Assembly: GCA_905116865.2 (NCBI GenBank)
Contig: CAJHNH020001999.1
Span: 10,001 to 74,000 of the forward strand
DNA from: Candidula unifasciata
Lineage: Eukaryota > Mollusca > Gastropoda > Stylommatophora > Geomitridae
Length of the DNA: 64,000 bases
Direction: 5' to 3'
In this document: piece after piece, positions 18,601 through 25,440 of the stretch
Layout: each line of letters starts with the position of its first letter
Numbering within the stretch: position 1 is the stretch's first letter
Notes under the pieces: generated by a model
What the model saw: the letters and a program-made list of their open reading frames with translations, nothing else
What the model was told of the DNA's origin: nothing
Database searches by the model: none
Position numbers and translations under genes: made by a program

Positions 18601-21331
18601 CCAGCACTATGATACCAGATGTCAGATGCCAGTATGTCCTATTTTACCAGCAGAAGACAAACACTATCCAAATCGAAACAGAAATCTTTACAACATTTCT
18701 GGTCAGTTTTTAAAAAGTTTGCAGCTAGAAAAGGAAACTCTAATCGATAATTCAGAAACATTATGTAAGAATTCTGCAATGGAAAATTGTTTATTTCCAA
18801 ATAAATCGCCAGTTGTAAATCAGAGCTATGTGAACAGGGCAAAATATAGTGAGGATGCTTCTGTTGCCACGTTTAACAAGGAAAAGGAGAGCGATGATTC
18901 TGCCGTTGCCTCCTTCAACAAGGCAATACACAGCGATGATTTGTCCGTTGCCACCTTTATTAGAACAAAATATAGCGATGACACTCACATTGCTGCATTC
19001 AGCAGAGAAGGCCGTTCCATTAGAAAATCTAACAGAGCAGTGCCGCGACCATTGTTTATTCGGTCAAGGTCGGCTGAAAGGTCAACTGATGCCGGTAAAT
19101 TAATTTTGAATTCAGACTATGGCCGAGTCAGTGGAAGCAATAAATCAGAAAGTCGCACAACGAAAGCAATCGTCGACCAATACGGGCTAGAAATGAACAC
19201 TCATTTACAAGGTTTCAATTCTAGAGATTCATTTAGAAGTAAAAATAACATCTTTTCAAATACACCGTCTAACTTCATTTCTACAACTGCACATAAACAA
19301 CAGAGCCAACACAAAGAAAGCAACCAGCTGATGAACTCAGACAGTAAACGTGGATGTCAACAACACAAAAAAGATATGGGAAGACATATTTATGAAAATG
19401 GGGTTAGTATTCCCACAGATATGTCGTATCATAAAGGTAACATCAGAGGAATGGAGGGAAATATTCACTTGAGGTCGGGTTCTCAAATAGTTTCTCATGA
19501 CCACGCAAGACATTTGAGAACATCCGTGAACAAGCAGTACACAGAGGACAGAACTGACACTCGGTCAGCCAGTGTGTATACATTCGTTGGCCAAGAGAAT
19601 AAAATTCCTGGCAGAGAAGACACCTTTTTCAAAGAGAGGTCCCTGTTTGAACAAAACATTAGTGCTTTGCCAAGAACCAGGTCAGATAGTGGTGGTAACG
19701 GTATTTATAGAGGCGCTATACACACGGAAGTCAGAAATTCACCAACGCCAAATTGGACTTTCGATTCGACAAAACCGGAGCGAACGGACTTGCCAGATAG
19801 TCGGAATGGATATAACAGTGGCTTAATGAGAAATAATATACATTTATCGCCAAACAGTGAGAATGTGCAATTACAGTATGAGATGGAAGGCATTCAGAAC
19901 ATATCGCATTTTTCTTCTTCTTCAAAGTCTGGAATTATCACGCTTGGTGAGCAAGCAAACCTGGCGAATCCAGTAAGAAACATAGGAGATTCGCAAACAG
20001 AGAGACAAACAAGAATACAACAGGCAACAGGTGACATTTATAAACAGGGTGTGAGAGAGAAAGATCCTACCAGTATTAATGCTTGTTTGAAATTTCAAGC
20101 GAGTAATCTACACATGCCACCCCAAGACAGCTCACCACGTCAACAGCGCACTTCACGTCTGTCAGAAACATATTCTTCCAGAGCGGTCTCCGAAGACACC
20201 TTGCTTACACACCCTAAACAGTTCCCAGACACTAAATGGGATGACAGAAATCTTATGCGTCATCAAAACGAATCCGGAAACAATAGAAACGACATGCACT
20301 ACCCACAACATTCACAAGATACCACAGCCGGACAGCACAAGAAATTACATTTCAGTACAGATGTAACAACAGTTCAGTCTAATGGTGTAATACGAGAAAA
20401 TATATCAAGTGCACATTCACTAAACCCTGCAGTAAAATTTCCACTGACACCGAAAACGGAGCCTTCATTGCTTAGCAACAAGGAAGCAGTTGAAAACAGT
20501 ATACATGATGAAGGCTCTAGGGGTGCTAATCGAGGTGCACTGTATCATATAGTTTCAAATAAAATGAACAAAACAAAAAGTGGATCTCCGGCATACCAAC
20601 ATGACAAGGATTTGAAGGAGGTAGGTTCTGGGGCTTCTCCAGCCCAACATTCGGTGCTTAATAGGAAGCCTAACGCGGACTTGATCAGTTCACTGAACAT
20701 GCAGAAGGATATATCTCAAATCAATATAAAGAATCAAAACAACAGAGAACACAGTGGTAACAATCCATGTTCGTTTAGCCTCCAGAAGAGCGAAAATAAC
20801 ATTCGTCCATCAACATGTAATAACATGACCGGTCACCCGAATCACAGTTATTCTTACCCAATTCCCCCAGTTATGGTAGGCAACACAAAGAACAAAACAA
20901 GGCAATCTTCATCTCAGCACAAACATTCAGCTGCAGCAGTCAATCAGGAAATCTATGATAAAGCAGCAAATACTCAAGTCAGTGTCATTAAACAAAACAC
21001 CAATACTCCTGCAAGGCATGGTATGAACTCCACGGGCAATGCGCAGTCTTCCAGCATTCTTTCTAACACTGTCAACCATATCAATGGGTATCATATTGGT
21101 GGTTACAGGGCTCCCCACACAAATGCAGTTACTATACAAGAAATACACGAGAACTTGTCAACTGCCAAAAGTTACCCTACTAGTCGTGGTCACCGAGTCG
21201 ATGTCAGTGTGCGAACAAATGCTTCTGACATCAGCAGAACCAAACTCGAAGACGTCAACGACTCTAATTCAGATACAGGACTCAGTTCCATGCATTCCGA
21301 TGAAACACCAACTATAGAAACATTGGTATGA
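1031..21331 (+). CDS. RASSF9/10: RASSF9/RASSF10-type N-terminal Ras-association domain protein, six coding exons
   Basis: Joining 1031-1228, 2989-3167, 3822-3972, 5700-6038, 10198-10329 and 18461-21331 gives 3,870 nt (about 1,289 residues plus TGA), open throughout, with AG/GT at every internal boundary. Residues 1 to about 120 are a Ras-association domain of the N-terminal RASSF type (VWFNG, KRTTCDDVIYALL, TKILKVWSFWGEEQPNV). Residues about 130-330 are coiled coil (FRTLEQLVKMVVSQERKIQ). Residues 334-1289 are Ser/Asn/His-rich and probably disordered. The C-terminus is ETLV, a class I PDZ ligand form. Vertebrate RASSF9/10 are roughly 430-510 residues, so the tail is unusually long. Drosophila Meru, the fly RASSF9/10 relative, links planar polarity (Dishevelled) to Bazooka/Par3; a polarity-scaffold role here is inference from family. 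The exon chain was deduced by eye; splice sites are strong. Confidence 0.88.
1250..1292. repeat. CAT/ATC microsatellite
   Basis: Short imperfect CAT repeat lying about 20 bp inside intron 1, just after the exon 1 donor. Confidence 0.7.
1407..1623 (+). mobile_element. tRNA-derived SINE, family A, copy 1
   Basis: Begins GCCCGGCTCTCTAGCG. It has a perfect RNA polymerase III A box (TAGCGTAGTTGG, 1418-1429) and a B-box-like GGGTTAAGTCCCG near 1477-1489, and ends in an A-run. Flanks are ATCGTTAGCA (1397-1406) and ATCCTTAGCA (1624-1633), a 10-bp target duplication with one mismatch. Two further copies lie at 9817-10039 and 25883-26104. Confidence 0.85.
1691..1728. repeat. poly-C tract
   Basis: Nearly uninterrupted run of C with two short interruptions, inside intron 1. 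Confidence 0.8.
1734..2640. other. Intron 1 sequence without recognised features
   Basis: AT-rich DNA with a poly-A run near 2249-2265. Short open frames on both strands show no motif I can recognise. I see no exon here. Confidence 0.5.
2641..2930 (-). mobile_element. LINE 3' fragment, end of RNase H domain
   Basis: The minus strand reads AWIYVPGYAGVKGNVRADQL then RLRDMGVKHAEAHLCRRRGR. This is the C-terminal RNase H motif (W-x-P-G-H-x-G-x-x-G-N-E-x-A-D) of RNase H-bearing non-LTR retrotransposons. The usual His is Tyr and Glu is Val, so it is decayed. Related tails occur at 24100-24262, 35890-36260 and 49550-51700. It stops about 60 bp before coding exon 2. Confidence 0.72.
2989..3167 (+). 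CDS. RASSF9/10: RASSF gene coding exon 2 (second half of RA domain)
   Basis: Acceptor TTGGAACAG ends at 2988 and donor GTGAGT starts at 3168. The exon encodes ARTKILKVWSFWGEEQPNV and following residues, the hallmark segment of N-terminal RASSF RA domains (W-G-E-E-Q-x-N-V). A basic stretch follows (RSRRRHKKSTRHKERH), a possible nuclear-localisation or phospholipid-binding patch by composition only. It leaves two bases of a split codon. Confidence 0.87.
3225..3424 (-). repeat. GAA-tailed repeat family G, copy a
   Basis: Antisense copy of a dispersed family whose sense strand ends in GTTTACAGCCGGTGAACGCG followed by GAAGAAG. It shares the segments about adding TTGGTTCC and GCAGATGC with the copies at 3993, 4861, 8296, 23392, 32956, 58648 and 59384. 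It lies 60 bp inside intron 2. Confidence 0.7.
3425..3821. other. Remainder of intron 2
   Basis: No repeat or exon recognised beyond short AT-rich sequence; it ends in the acceptor TTCCACAG before coding exon 3. Confidence 0.4.
3822..3972 (+). CDS. RASSF9/10: RASSF gene coding exon 3 (start of coiled coil)
   Basis: Acceptor TTTCCACAG, donor GTAAGT at 3973. One base completes the split Arg codon, then 50 codons follow with FRTLEQLVKMVVSQERKIQD and ERIQETDTLIDKHEAR. This matches the conserved coiled-coil start after the RA domain in RASSF9/10 proteins (the L-x-Q-x-I-L-S-Q region). It ends in phase 0. Confidence 0.85.
3993..4247 (+). repeat. GAA-tailed repeat family G, copy b
   Basis: Sense copy beginning GTTCCGTGGCCCCATTGTG and ending GGTGAACGCGAAGAAGGAG, about 20 bp after coding exon 3. 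Confidence 0.75.
4510..4600 (+). other. Possible tRNA-like SINE head
   Basis: GTCCCCGTGGCTAAATGGTTAAGCC resembles a tRNA 5' half with an A box (TGGCTAAATGG), but no convincing B box follows. It may be a decayed SINE head. The rest of 4248-4860 shows nothing recognisable. Confidence 0.3.
4861..5245 (+). repeat. GAA-tailed repeat family G, copy c, grown into a GAA/GGA tract
   Basis: The copy runs from CTTCGTGTGGGTTCCTGAGC to about 5110. Its 3' GAAGAAG end then extends without a break into about 135 bp of purine-only (GAA)n and (GGA)n. This shows directly how the family's 3' end seeds microsatellites. It lies in intron 3. Confidence 0.8.
5246..5699. other. Remainder of intron 3
   Basis: Contains short CAGGCAGGCAG and CAGACAGACAG-like repeats near 5400-5420 and 5560-5625. 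No exon is seen before the acceptor at 5698-5699. Confidence 0.4.
5700..6038 (+). CDS. RASSF9/10: RASSF gene coding exon 4 (coiled coil)
   Basis: Acceptor TTTTCTAACAG, donor GTAGGT at 6039. It encodes 113 residues in phase 0. They open IHLHRVQQNGMDYVQ, continue through a Ser-rich linker (NSHSSESSSNSS) and finish with heptad-like coiled coil (ELKAIFPESSFQQLEEIARV, KIQELTKEAEKLAESA). The join to exon 3 restores the RASSF9/10-like KHEAR-IHLHR segment. Confidence 0.86.
6464..7400 (-). mobile_element. Decayed mariner (irritans-like) element
   Basis: The left end ACAAGGTCTGACAATTAG and right end TAAGTACCGTAATGAGACT (minus strand) resemble irritans-type mariner inverted repeats at TA sites. On the minus strand, RNDELIAKYRERIQKDHCFT (near 6912-7106) matches the mariner helix-turn-helix region. 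PPYSLGLSHCDYFLFPKLKK (6560-6796) matches the segment around the third catalytic Asp. Pieces lie in different frames and the middle is missing, so it is inactive. It sits in intron 4. Confidence 0.75.
7494..7516 (+). repeat. Short interstitial TTAGGG array
   Basis: Three to four TTAGGG units inside intron 4. Too short to be a telomere. More TTAGGG-like DNA is in the foldback element at 44460-45275. Confidence 0.7.
7517..8295. other. Intron 4 sequence without a recognised gene
   Basis: Near 7575-7640 a fragment (GGACTGTCAGGT, GTGGATTTCCC) resembles the end of the small TIR element family at 62385-62605. The rest is unassigned. Confidence 0.35.
8296..8625 (-). repeat. GAA-tailed repeat family G, copy d, with internal poly-C
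   Basis: Antisense copy starting CGCGTTCACCGTCTGTAAAC and running to GGAACCCACGCAG. A poly-C run of about 24 at 8540-8562 interrupts its 5' part. Confidence 0.75.
9211..9664. repeat. Very long (TTC)n / (GAA)n tract in intron 4
   Basis: 9211-9597 is 387 bp of TTC, about 129 triplets with only two visible substitutions (TTT near 9291, TTG near 9488). A degenerate pyrimidine stretch follows to about 9664, then poly-C at 9669-9699. Six-frame reading gives poly-Ser, poly-Phe, poly-Glu and poly-Arg frames that are artefacts. Such purine-pyrimidine mirror repeats can form triplex DNA. Confidence 0.95.
9669..9699. repeat. poly-C tract
   Basis: About 31 consecutive C directly after the TTC tract, interrupted from it only by TTTTTCGTT. 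Confidence 0.85.
9817..10039 (+). mobile_element. tRNA-derived SINE, family A, copy 2
   Basis: GCCCGGCTTTCTAGCG start, A box TAGCGTAGTTGG, and B box GGGTTCACTCCCG closer to consensus than copy 1. It is flanked by AATACTTTTTTT-type repeats (about 9800-9816 and 10040-10053), a plausible target duplication. It ends about 160 bp before coding exon 5. Confidence 0.82.
10198..10329 (+). CDS. RASSF9/10: RASSF gene coding exon 5
   Basis: Acceptor TCTTTATAG, donor GTAAGC at 10330. It encodes 44 residues in phase 0, from VQMIRAVATYVTNEYNEREL to INEVQRK, continuing the coiled-coil character (DRKIDMCLAEIAAKTEYINE). It is followed by the 8.1-kb intron 5 that holds the LTR element. Confidence 0.82.
10330..10620. 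other. Start of intron 5
   Basis: T- and A-rich, then a purine-rich GAAGAAGAGG-type stretch (10505-10590). No exon or named repeat. Confidence 0.4.
10722..11419 (-). repeat. 3' LTR of the Gmr1-like element
   Basis: 698 bp, TGACGTGTGC...CACACAACA on the + strand. Compared with the other LTR I see one substitution (10731-10732 region, GCGAATG versus GCTAATG), one single-base indel in a C run and a 6-bp difference in a CT microsatellite. Confidence 0.93.
11426..11440 (-). other. Polypurine tract
   Basis: The minus strand reads TGGAGGAAGGGGGGAA just before the 3' LTR, as expected for the plus-strand primer of reverse transcription. Confidence 0.7.
11619..12335 (-). pseudogene. Retrotransposon RT thumb and RNase H region
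   Basis: The 238-residue frame starts in the RT thumb (EEVTFLGHVIG, VRALLGLSNFYSKFIPHY) and continues into Ty3/gypsy RNase H with its acidic residues in context: SCDASDVGVASVLVQ, YSVMERECLAIVFGV and FTDHQPLQAL. It ends with YVRGEENVIPDFLSR, the usual end of gypsy RNase H, and then a stop. No integrase follows, which supports the unusual gene order. It is joined to the preceding RT frame only through a one-base shift. Confidence 0.92.
12336..13470 (-). pseudogene. Retrotransposon reverse transcriptase region (two frames)
   Basis: The upstream part of the 12462-13574 frame carries the integrase tail and linker (LEPDDEVLVLLPDK, GPFTVVKKI). It then enters RT: RLGVIEPSTSAYSFPIVPVK, CIDFRRLNRIT, FTKLDLAKGYWQIPL. 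After a one-base shift the RT continues in the 12205-12585 frame with FGLCNAPATF and the catalytic YLDD (12415-12426). This is a Ty3/gypsy-type RT. A second shift leads into the RNase H frame. No in-frame substitution stop is evident within either domain. Confidence 0.92.
13471..14400 (-). pseudogene. Retrotransposon integrase region upstream of RT
   Basis: In sense order: zinc-binding HHCC motif (AHDTPFAGHLGIGKTQ ... CRSCKDCQ), core with the first Asp (VAIDIVGPL), second Asp (ILSDHGSQF) and, after a one-base shift, the Glu in NPKANGVVENFNG. The GPY/F-like tail (ELVYG) leads into the next frame. The integrase is complete by motif content but spread over three frames. Its position before RT is the key oddity. 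Confidence 0.92.
14376..15035 (-). pseudogene. Retrotransposon aspartic protease region
   Basis: The frame ending at 14542 contains CTVLRDSGANVIGV, the D-S-G aspartic protease motif with a hydrophobic flap partner later (AGIMLGTVKGV). A shift at an A8 run passes to the 14376-14603 frame (SDGSQLVIPETITSEEHN), a linker to integrase. Confidence 0.85.
15036..16182 (-). pseudogene. Retrotransposon gag with two zinc knuckles
   Basis: ATG at 16182 (MSFSEFVQMARDLGLEAEHV), a coiled coil with repeated Arg/Glu, and a capsid-like region (SYLDRFEDAMRSG, LRDLLTGKVLITFS). After one-base shifts at a T7 run (near 15551) and a T6 run (near 15345), two CCHC zinc knuckles follow: CKFCGSWRHRSEDC and the variant CFLCSGPHKRSVC. 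The frames overlap end to end, so the protein would be continuous but for the shifts. Confidence 0.88.
16183..16981 (-). other. 5' leader of the LTR element
   Basis: About 800 bp between the 5' LTR/primer site and the gag ATG with no retroelement domain. It carries a second copy (16886-16899) of the 14-bp motif that spans the LTR/primer-site junction. Confidence 0.6.
16982..16992 (-). other. Candidate primer-binding site
   Basis: One base after the 5' LTR the sense strand reads TGGGGGCCAAGCC. The leading TGG fits pairing with a tRNA CCA end. I could not assign the tRNA. Confidence 0.6.
16993..17685 (-). repeat. 5' LTR of the Gmr1-like element
   Basis: 693 bp, nearly identical to 10722-11419 (one substitution and two length differences by eye). 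Confidence 0.93.
17800..18115 (-). mobile_element. LINE 3' tail fragment
   Basis: The minus strand reads a typical non-LTR retrotransposon C-terminus: a GHIMRRESLENIVTT-like segment, KRGRGRPRE-like basic motif, then WRDIIKRAVPGNQG and ETHERLRQLAGH. It is truncated and in intron 5. Confidence 0.7.
18116..18460. other. End of intron 5
   Basis: No recognisable element. The polypyrimidine tract TTTTCTTTTTTCTTTTCTG and acceptor ACCAG end at 18460. Confidence 0.5.
18461..21331 (+). CDS. RASSF9/10: RASSF gene coding exon 6 (long disordered tail and stop)
   Basis: Opens in phase 0 right after the acceptor (IYETEQRINYTDLPERNASL) and stays open for 956 codons to TGA at 21329. Composition is rich in Ser, Asn, His, Lys and Gln with no hydrophobic core, so disorder is likely. 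Residues about 463-518 are four 14-residue repeats of the form SDDxxVATFNxxxx (18848-19015). The last four residues are ETLV, fitting a class I PDZ ligand. Nothing in the tail matches a domain I know. The unbroken frame over 2.9 kb argues for selection. Confidence 0.88.
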   Translation: MYETEQRINYTDLPERNASLENNSNRQHLTFTDTPLLQGTHGYNLMNQHYDTRCQMPVCPILPAEDKHYPNRNRNLYNISGQFLKSLQLEKETLIDNSETLCKNSAMENCLFPNKSPVVNQSYVNRAKYSEDASVATFNKEKESDDSAVASFNKAIHSDDLSVATFIRTKYSDDTHIAAFSREGRSIRKSNRAVPRPLFIRSRSAERSTDAGKLILNSDYGRVSGSNKSESRTTKAIVDQYGLEMNTHLQGFNSRDSFRSKNNIFSNTPSNFISTTAHKQQSQHKESNQLMNSDSKRGCQQHKKDMGRHIYENGVSIPTDMSYHKGNIRGMEGNIHLRSGSQIVSHDHARHLRTSVNKQYTEDRTDTRSASVYTFVGQENKIPGREDTFFKERSLFEQNISALPRTRSDSGGNGIYRGAIHTEVRNSPTPNWTFDSTKPERTDLPDSRNGYNSGLMRNNIHLSPNSENVQLQYEMEGIQNISHFSSSSKSGIITLGEQANLANPVRNIGDSQTERQTRIQQATGDIYKQGVREKDPTSINACLKFQASNLHMPPQDSSPRQQRTSRLSETYSSRAVSEDTLLTHPKQFPDTKWDDRNLMRHQNESGNNRNDMHYPQHSQDTTAGQHKKLHFSTDVTTVQSNGVIRENISSAHSLNPAVKFPLTPKTEPSLLSNKEAVENSIHDEGSRGANRGALYHIVSNKMNKTKSGSPAYQHDKDLKEVGSGASPAQHSVLNRKPNADLISSLNMQKDISQINIKNQNNREHSGNNPCSFSLQKSENNIRPSTCNNMTGHPNHSYSYPIPPVMVGNTKNKTRQSSSQHKHSAAAVNQEIYDKAANTQVSVIKQNTNTPARHGMNSTGNAQSSSILSNTVNHINGYHIGGYRAPHTNAVTIQEIHENLSTAKSYPTSRGHRVDVSVRTNASDISRTKLEDVNDSNSDTGLSSMHSDETPTIETLV
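18848..19015 (+). repeat. RASSF9/10: Four in-frame 42-bp coding repeats
   Basis: Units start at SEDASVATFNKEKE, then SDDSAVASFNKAIH, SDDLSVATFIRTKY and SDDTHIAAFSREGR. Each is exactly 14 codons. Third positions vary more than the S-[DE]-D-x-x-[VI]-A core, which suggests protein-level constraint. Confidence 0.85.
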
Positions 21332-21608
21332 CCGAACATCCTGAGATGACAACTGACTGAGGTTTTGAATTTCGCTACCTCTTTTCCTGGTACTTCTCCA
21401 AATGAGGTCACTAAATATGTATGTGTGTGTTGGTTCACCAAAGCAAACTGCAGAGCATGTCTCACATGATTGCCCAAATTTTGCCAGTCAGAAGGAAGAA
21501 ATCTGGCATACAGGAGCATCATTACTATAAAAACGTCGGGGCATCGTTGAAAACCCTAACTATATTAGATTCGGTTTCGTCCTTTTTAGGATGAAATTTT
21601 TTGTTTTT
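21332..21608 (+). other. Probable 3' UTR of the RASSF gene
   Basis: Unique-looking sequence after the stop codon. A candidate AATAAA lies far downstream at about 22224, after a repeat, so the true transcript end is uncertain. Confidence 0.4.
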
Positions 21609-21776
21609 TGAAGCCCCACCCTGGCTTTTGCCAGGGGCGCAGTATAGGCAGGCCATAAATATGACCAGTTGTCGGAACCCGGTTTCTGGGACCTCTCCAC
21701 GGCGATCCTCATCCACATGGTGGCACTTTGTGTCATCGGGTGTTTGTCACTTGTGTGATGTCCTGGTGGGGTAGAA
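21609..21776 (+). repeat. Dispersed repeat family H, copy 1
   Basis: GAAGCCCCACCCTGGCTTTT start, TCTGGGACCTCTCCACGG middle, GTCCTGGTGGGGT end. Closely similar to 57729-57898. The ends are partly complementary (CCCCACC / GGTGGGG), as in a MITE. Confidence 0.75.
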
Positions 21777-21849
21777 AGTCAGTCATTCAGTTGAAAACCC
21801 AAACGCGCTGTCCTGTTTATGACCCATATTGGAGTAGACGCATATCAAA

Positions 21850-22162
21850 TGGTGATCGCTGAAGCAGAAGAAGAAGGAAAAGAAGAAGAAAAAGAAGAAG
21901 ACGAAGAAAATGATGATGATGTTGATGGATGATGAAGAATCGATGCTATGTGTCGTAAAACTAGTACTTGATAGTAACTGTGGGAGGAAGAAGGAAAATG
22001 TAATGAGTAAGGGGACGTGATAGGCTTACTTTACCTTGCCATAACATTAACATTTTACATTAATATTGTATTGTCTGGTGTAAATTTACCTTTACTTTGT
22101 AGTGCAAAGATAAAAGAGGTGAAGAGTGGATATAGACAAGATGATATAAACACACATACACA

Positions 22163-22199
<37 letters not shown>

Positions 22200-22200
22200 G
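21850..22200. repeat. Microsatellites: GAA-rich tract and (CA)n(GA)n
   Basis: Purine-rich GAAGAAG DNA at 21858-21935 and a compound CA/GA repeat at 22149-22199. No gene. Confidence 0.8.
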
Positions 22201-22465
22201 ATAAGAAAAGATATGACAGATTAATAAAATTTGAAGGTTTATTATTTGTTGAGTTTAGTAGGCTGACAACCCAGAGATTCAGTGCAGGTCTAAAAGAGTC
22301 AATAGTAGCAATCGTGTAACGCAACTACAACAACGGACAGTTTACAATAACTATACTCTACAAACTAACCGGGTGGAATCGAAAAATAACAATAACCATT
22401 TTATCTGACATCATTAAACGATTTGAGTGAATATATTGATGTACCTTCTGCTTCTGCATTTACTT

Positions 22466-22486
22466 GGGGGGGGGGGGGGGGGGGGG
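22466..22486. repeat. poly-G tract
   Basis: About 20 consecutive G. The flanks from 22201 to 22850 are otherwise unassigned. Confidence 0.85.
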
Positions 22487-22855
22487 TGGTTGGCAGGTCT
22501 TATTGGGGTTTAGATCTAGGCTACGAATCTGGCCTATCAGCCAAACTCATCCAGTTTTAGTAGACTGTTTATTAGAAGCCTTATATGACATGCTTGTTAA
22601 GGGGCAGTGGATCAATCCCATTTCCCTCAATTTAAAATCGGGCCTCTGGAACCACACAGGAAATTAATGTACCAATTGTGGGACCATATACAATGTCTAA
22701 TTTATTTAAATCTCGTGCATGTTTAAAGATAAAGTGACAGGTTCCTGTCAATTATTATATTAAATAATCTTGTATGTATTAACTTATTCAGCAGCAAGAA
22801 GCTCAGCATACACGTCTGGGGTACATTTTACTGACTCCATGTGCTATATTCGGGT

Positions 22856-23135
22856 GTCGCCGTGGCTTAGCAGCTAGACGCTCGCGTGCGTATCGGAAGC
22901 CCGTGGGTTCGTTCCCTGGCGGAGCAGTACTTTATTCAAAAATGACATTGACTCTCAGATCGACCCAGCCTTGAGTGGGTACCGGGTGCAGTCCCGGGAA
23001 GTAAAGGCGGCCGGAGTGATGCTGACCACATCATATTTCTTGTGCCGATTGGTCTATAAAAATATAGGTCTAGCCCTATATGCTCTATAGCCTAAAGGCG
23101 TGAAAGAGGTACCTTTACTTTACTTGTGCTATATT
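22856..23135 (+). mobile_element. tRNA-derived SINE, family B, copy 1
   Basis: CGCCGTGGCTTAGCAGCTAG gives an A-box-like 5' part and GGGTTCGTTCC a B box. The body has GACCCAGCCTTGAGTGGG and GCTGACCACATCA, ending CCTTTACTTTACTT. Other copies: 57200-57465 (minus), 63458-63722 (plus) and a partial at 63130-63290 (minus). Confidence 0.78.
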
Positions 23136-24095
23136 TAGAAATTGCATAAACCCATTCTGTGTGCGGCTGGAATCCTGGATTTCTTGTTAAAGAAGGCGGA
23201 AGACCATGCTGGAGTAGAGAAGGGGTAAGGAGAACTCCGCAATACCTTTCTCACAGAGACGATGCTTTAGTATCTGGAGGAAACTGTGGATTTCGGGACC
23301 CATTTGGGGGCAGGGCGAAGGGGATAGAACCAATGGCGAATTAAATTGAAAGGAGAGGAAACCAACGTAACCCGATGTAAAAAAAAAAAAAGGATGTGCA
23401 CTCAAAATTCAGGTTCTTAGACAAAACTAAAATCCAGAAGTGGACGAACAACCATAACTTTCTGCTGGAGTTTACAGCCGAGAGCGGCTGGCCGAGAAGT
23501 TATAAATTCGGGTGTGTTTGTGCTCCCTAACTTTAATTTCCATTGATGTTAAAGAGGATAAGTGATATATGCCTTAATGGTTTCGTATCTAGAAAGCAAC
23601 CGTGAAATCAGTAGGTGTCAAATCTTCAGGTAGCAGCAGGAAAAAAAAAGTAGAGGAAGTTGGAAGATGGGAGACCGACAATCACACCTGCCTTACATAA
23701 ATAGACACACGAGCTGATTTTTTGTTGTTGTTGTTGCTAAGACGAGATGAAAGTCAACAGCATCGGACTATAGATTTCCAATTTACCCTTGTAGTGGATT
23801 TACCAACGGGTGAGTGCTGTCATTAACGACTGACAAGTATCAGTATGTGTCAAAGATCGTTTACCCGTGAACCTTTGAACTTTCCTATATTTATGATCGC
23901 ATTTAATAAGAACTGGTTGATTGTCAGCCAGCTGGATAAAATGCGTTTGCATTGAGGGATATTATTTTATGCATTTATTGTTGTCTTAATACTACATCTG
24001 TCAATAAAGTATTTACCTGAACAATTGTGACTACATCTACTTTGTTTTTCTTTGGCGTGTTTTGATGGTGGATATAGTTCCAGAAAAATGAGACA
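23136..24095. other. Intergenic DNA with a partial family G copy
   Basis: 23392-23490 matches the 3' half of the GAA-tailed family (CAGAAGTGGACGAACAACC). A (TTG)n run sits near 23722. Otherwise nothing recognised. Confidence 0.5.
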
Positions 24096-24099
24096 GAAG

Positions 24100-24262
24100 C
24101 CGATCCCCGACGAAGGCGTATACATGCCACTGAAGATGCATTGGTTGTTGTATCAACCAACACAGAATAGGCATCATCAGTCGTTTTACACTTGTCGAGC
24201 TTTTGAGGAGGAAATCGAAGCACCTATGGATATGTCCGAAGTGCTGTGATGATAATCCTTTC
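24100..24262 (+). mobile_element. LINE terminal fragment ending in the CPxCCDDNP motif
   Basis: One frame reads NQHRIGIISRFTLVELLRR then KHLWICPKCCDDNP. The same ending recurs in RNase H LINE copies elsewhere in the window (36180-36250, 49550-49901, and variants at 27183, 42210, 45270, 56150). Confidence 0.72.
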
Positions 24263-25440
24263 TAATCACTAATCATGCATTGGTTGTGAAAGCACGTAGC
24301 ACTGGAGAACTGGCTAGATAAATAAAGACTCATTCGCGTAGTGACGAGATCGAAATACTGTAAACAACGTGCTGATATAATCACACACACTAACACTTAT
24401 CAGGAGGGTGGCATATTCACACATTTTCGATCTGACGGCAGCCTCTGTTGAAAACCACAACCAGGATAAAGAAGGTACTTGTCAGAGATCTGCTGTTTGC
24501 AGCTCACCGCCCAGTGAAAGGGGGAACTGCGTTAACTATCTGCATTTGTTCAGACATTGCGTTGATTTGGATTAAAAATCAGCCAACATAATATGGTACA
24601 AGTTGTTAGCTGGCTGCAGTCTACATTGATGGTAAAGAACTAGAGACAGTTGACCTTTTTTTCAAATCTGGTATCCACAATGAATAACAAACTATTATTG
24701 GTCCAAGAAATCAACATTCAGGCAGCAACAATGAGCAGATTACATTTGGGAGAATATAGAGCTTGCGATTAAAACAAAAACGCTTGTCTATCAGGCTTGT
24801 GTTCTCAACTTGGTCAACTTATTCGCACCAGGAAAAACGGCTAAATAGCTTTCACATGCAATGCTTTTAGAAGAATACTTTACACTAGAATGGGCAAGAC
24901 AAGATCATAAACAACAAGGTATTAAAAAGACTTAAGTATTTAAACAGTTTTGTCAGTTTGTATTCTCCGAAGGCTCGGGTGTGTTGGGTCACACCTGGAG
25001 AATGGAGGATGGTAGAGTCCTAAGGACAGTCTATAATGAAATACAGATGGATAGAAAATGTCGAAGCGCACCTCTTCTTCTTTATAAAGAGGCGGTAATC
25101 ACGCAGACTGCAGCTCAGGAAGGTATAAAACACATACATACATTATCATCATCATCAGTTTCTAGATTTGCTGTTAAGCGCCATCGGGAGAAACAGGTTG
25201 CGGCTGGTTGCTCCGTGTGTGGCAATAGCTATGGTCATTCTGTGTAGATTTACATACCTGTATTGAACTTTGATGCTATCAGTCCATCTGGGCGCCCTCT
25301 TTCTCCCAGACTGCTACATTAACATATTCTTTTCTTCTTCTTTCCTTCCTCTTTTACTGCTCTGGGTGTCGAGGGAGACATACTGTTCTTGTTCTTGCTG
25401 TTCAGGCTGCCTCGACTATAGACATATTGTGTTGTTTAAG
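24263..25440. other. Intergenic DNA, mostly unassigned
   Basis: 24975-25060 (LGHTWRMEDGRVLRTVYNE) looks like a small LINE tail. The rest has no recognised gene or repeat. Confidence 0.4.
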
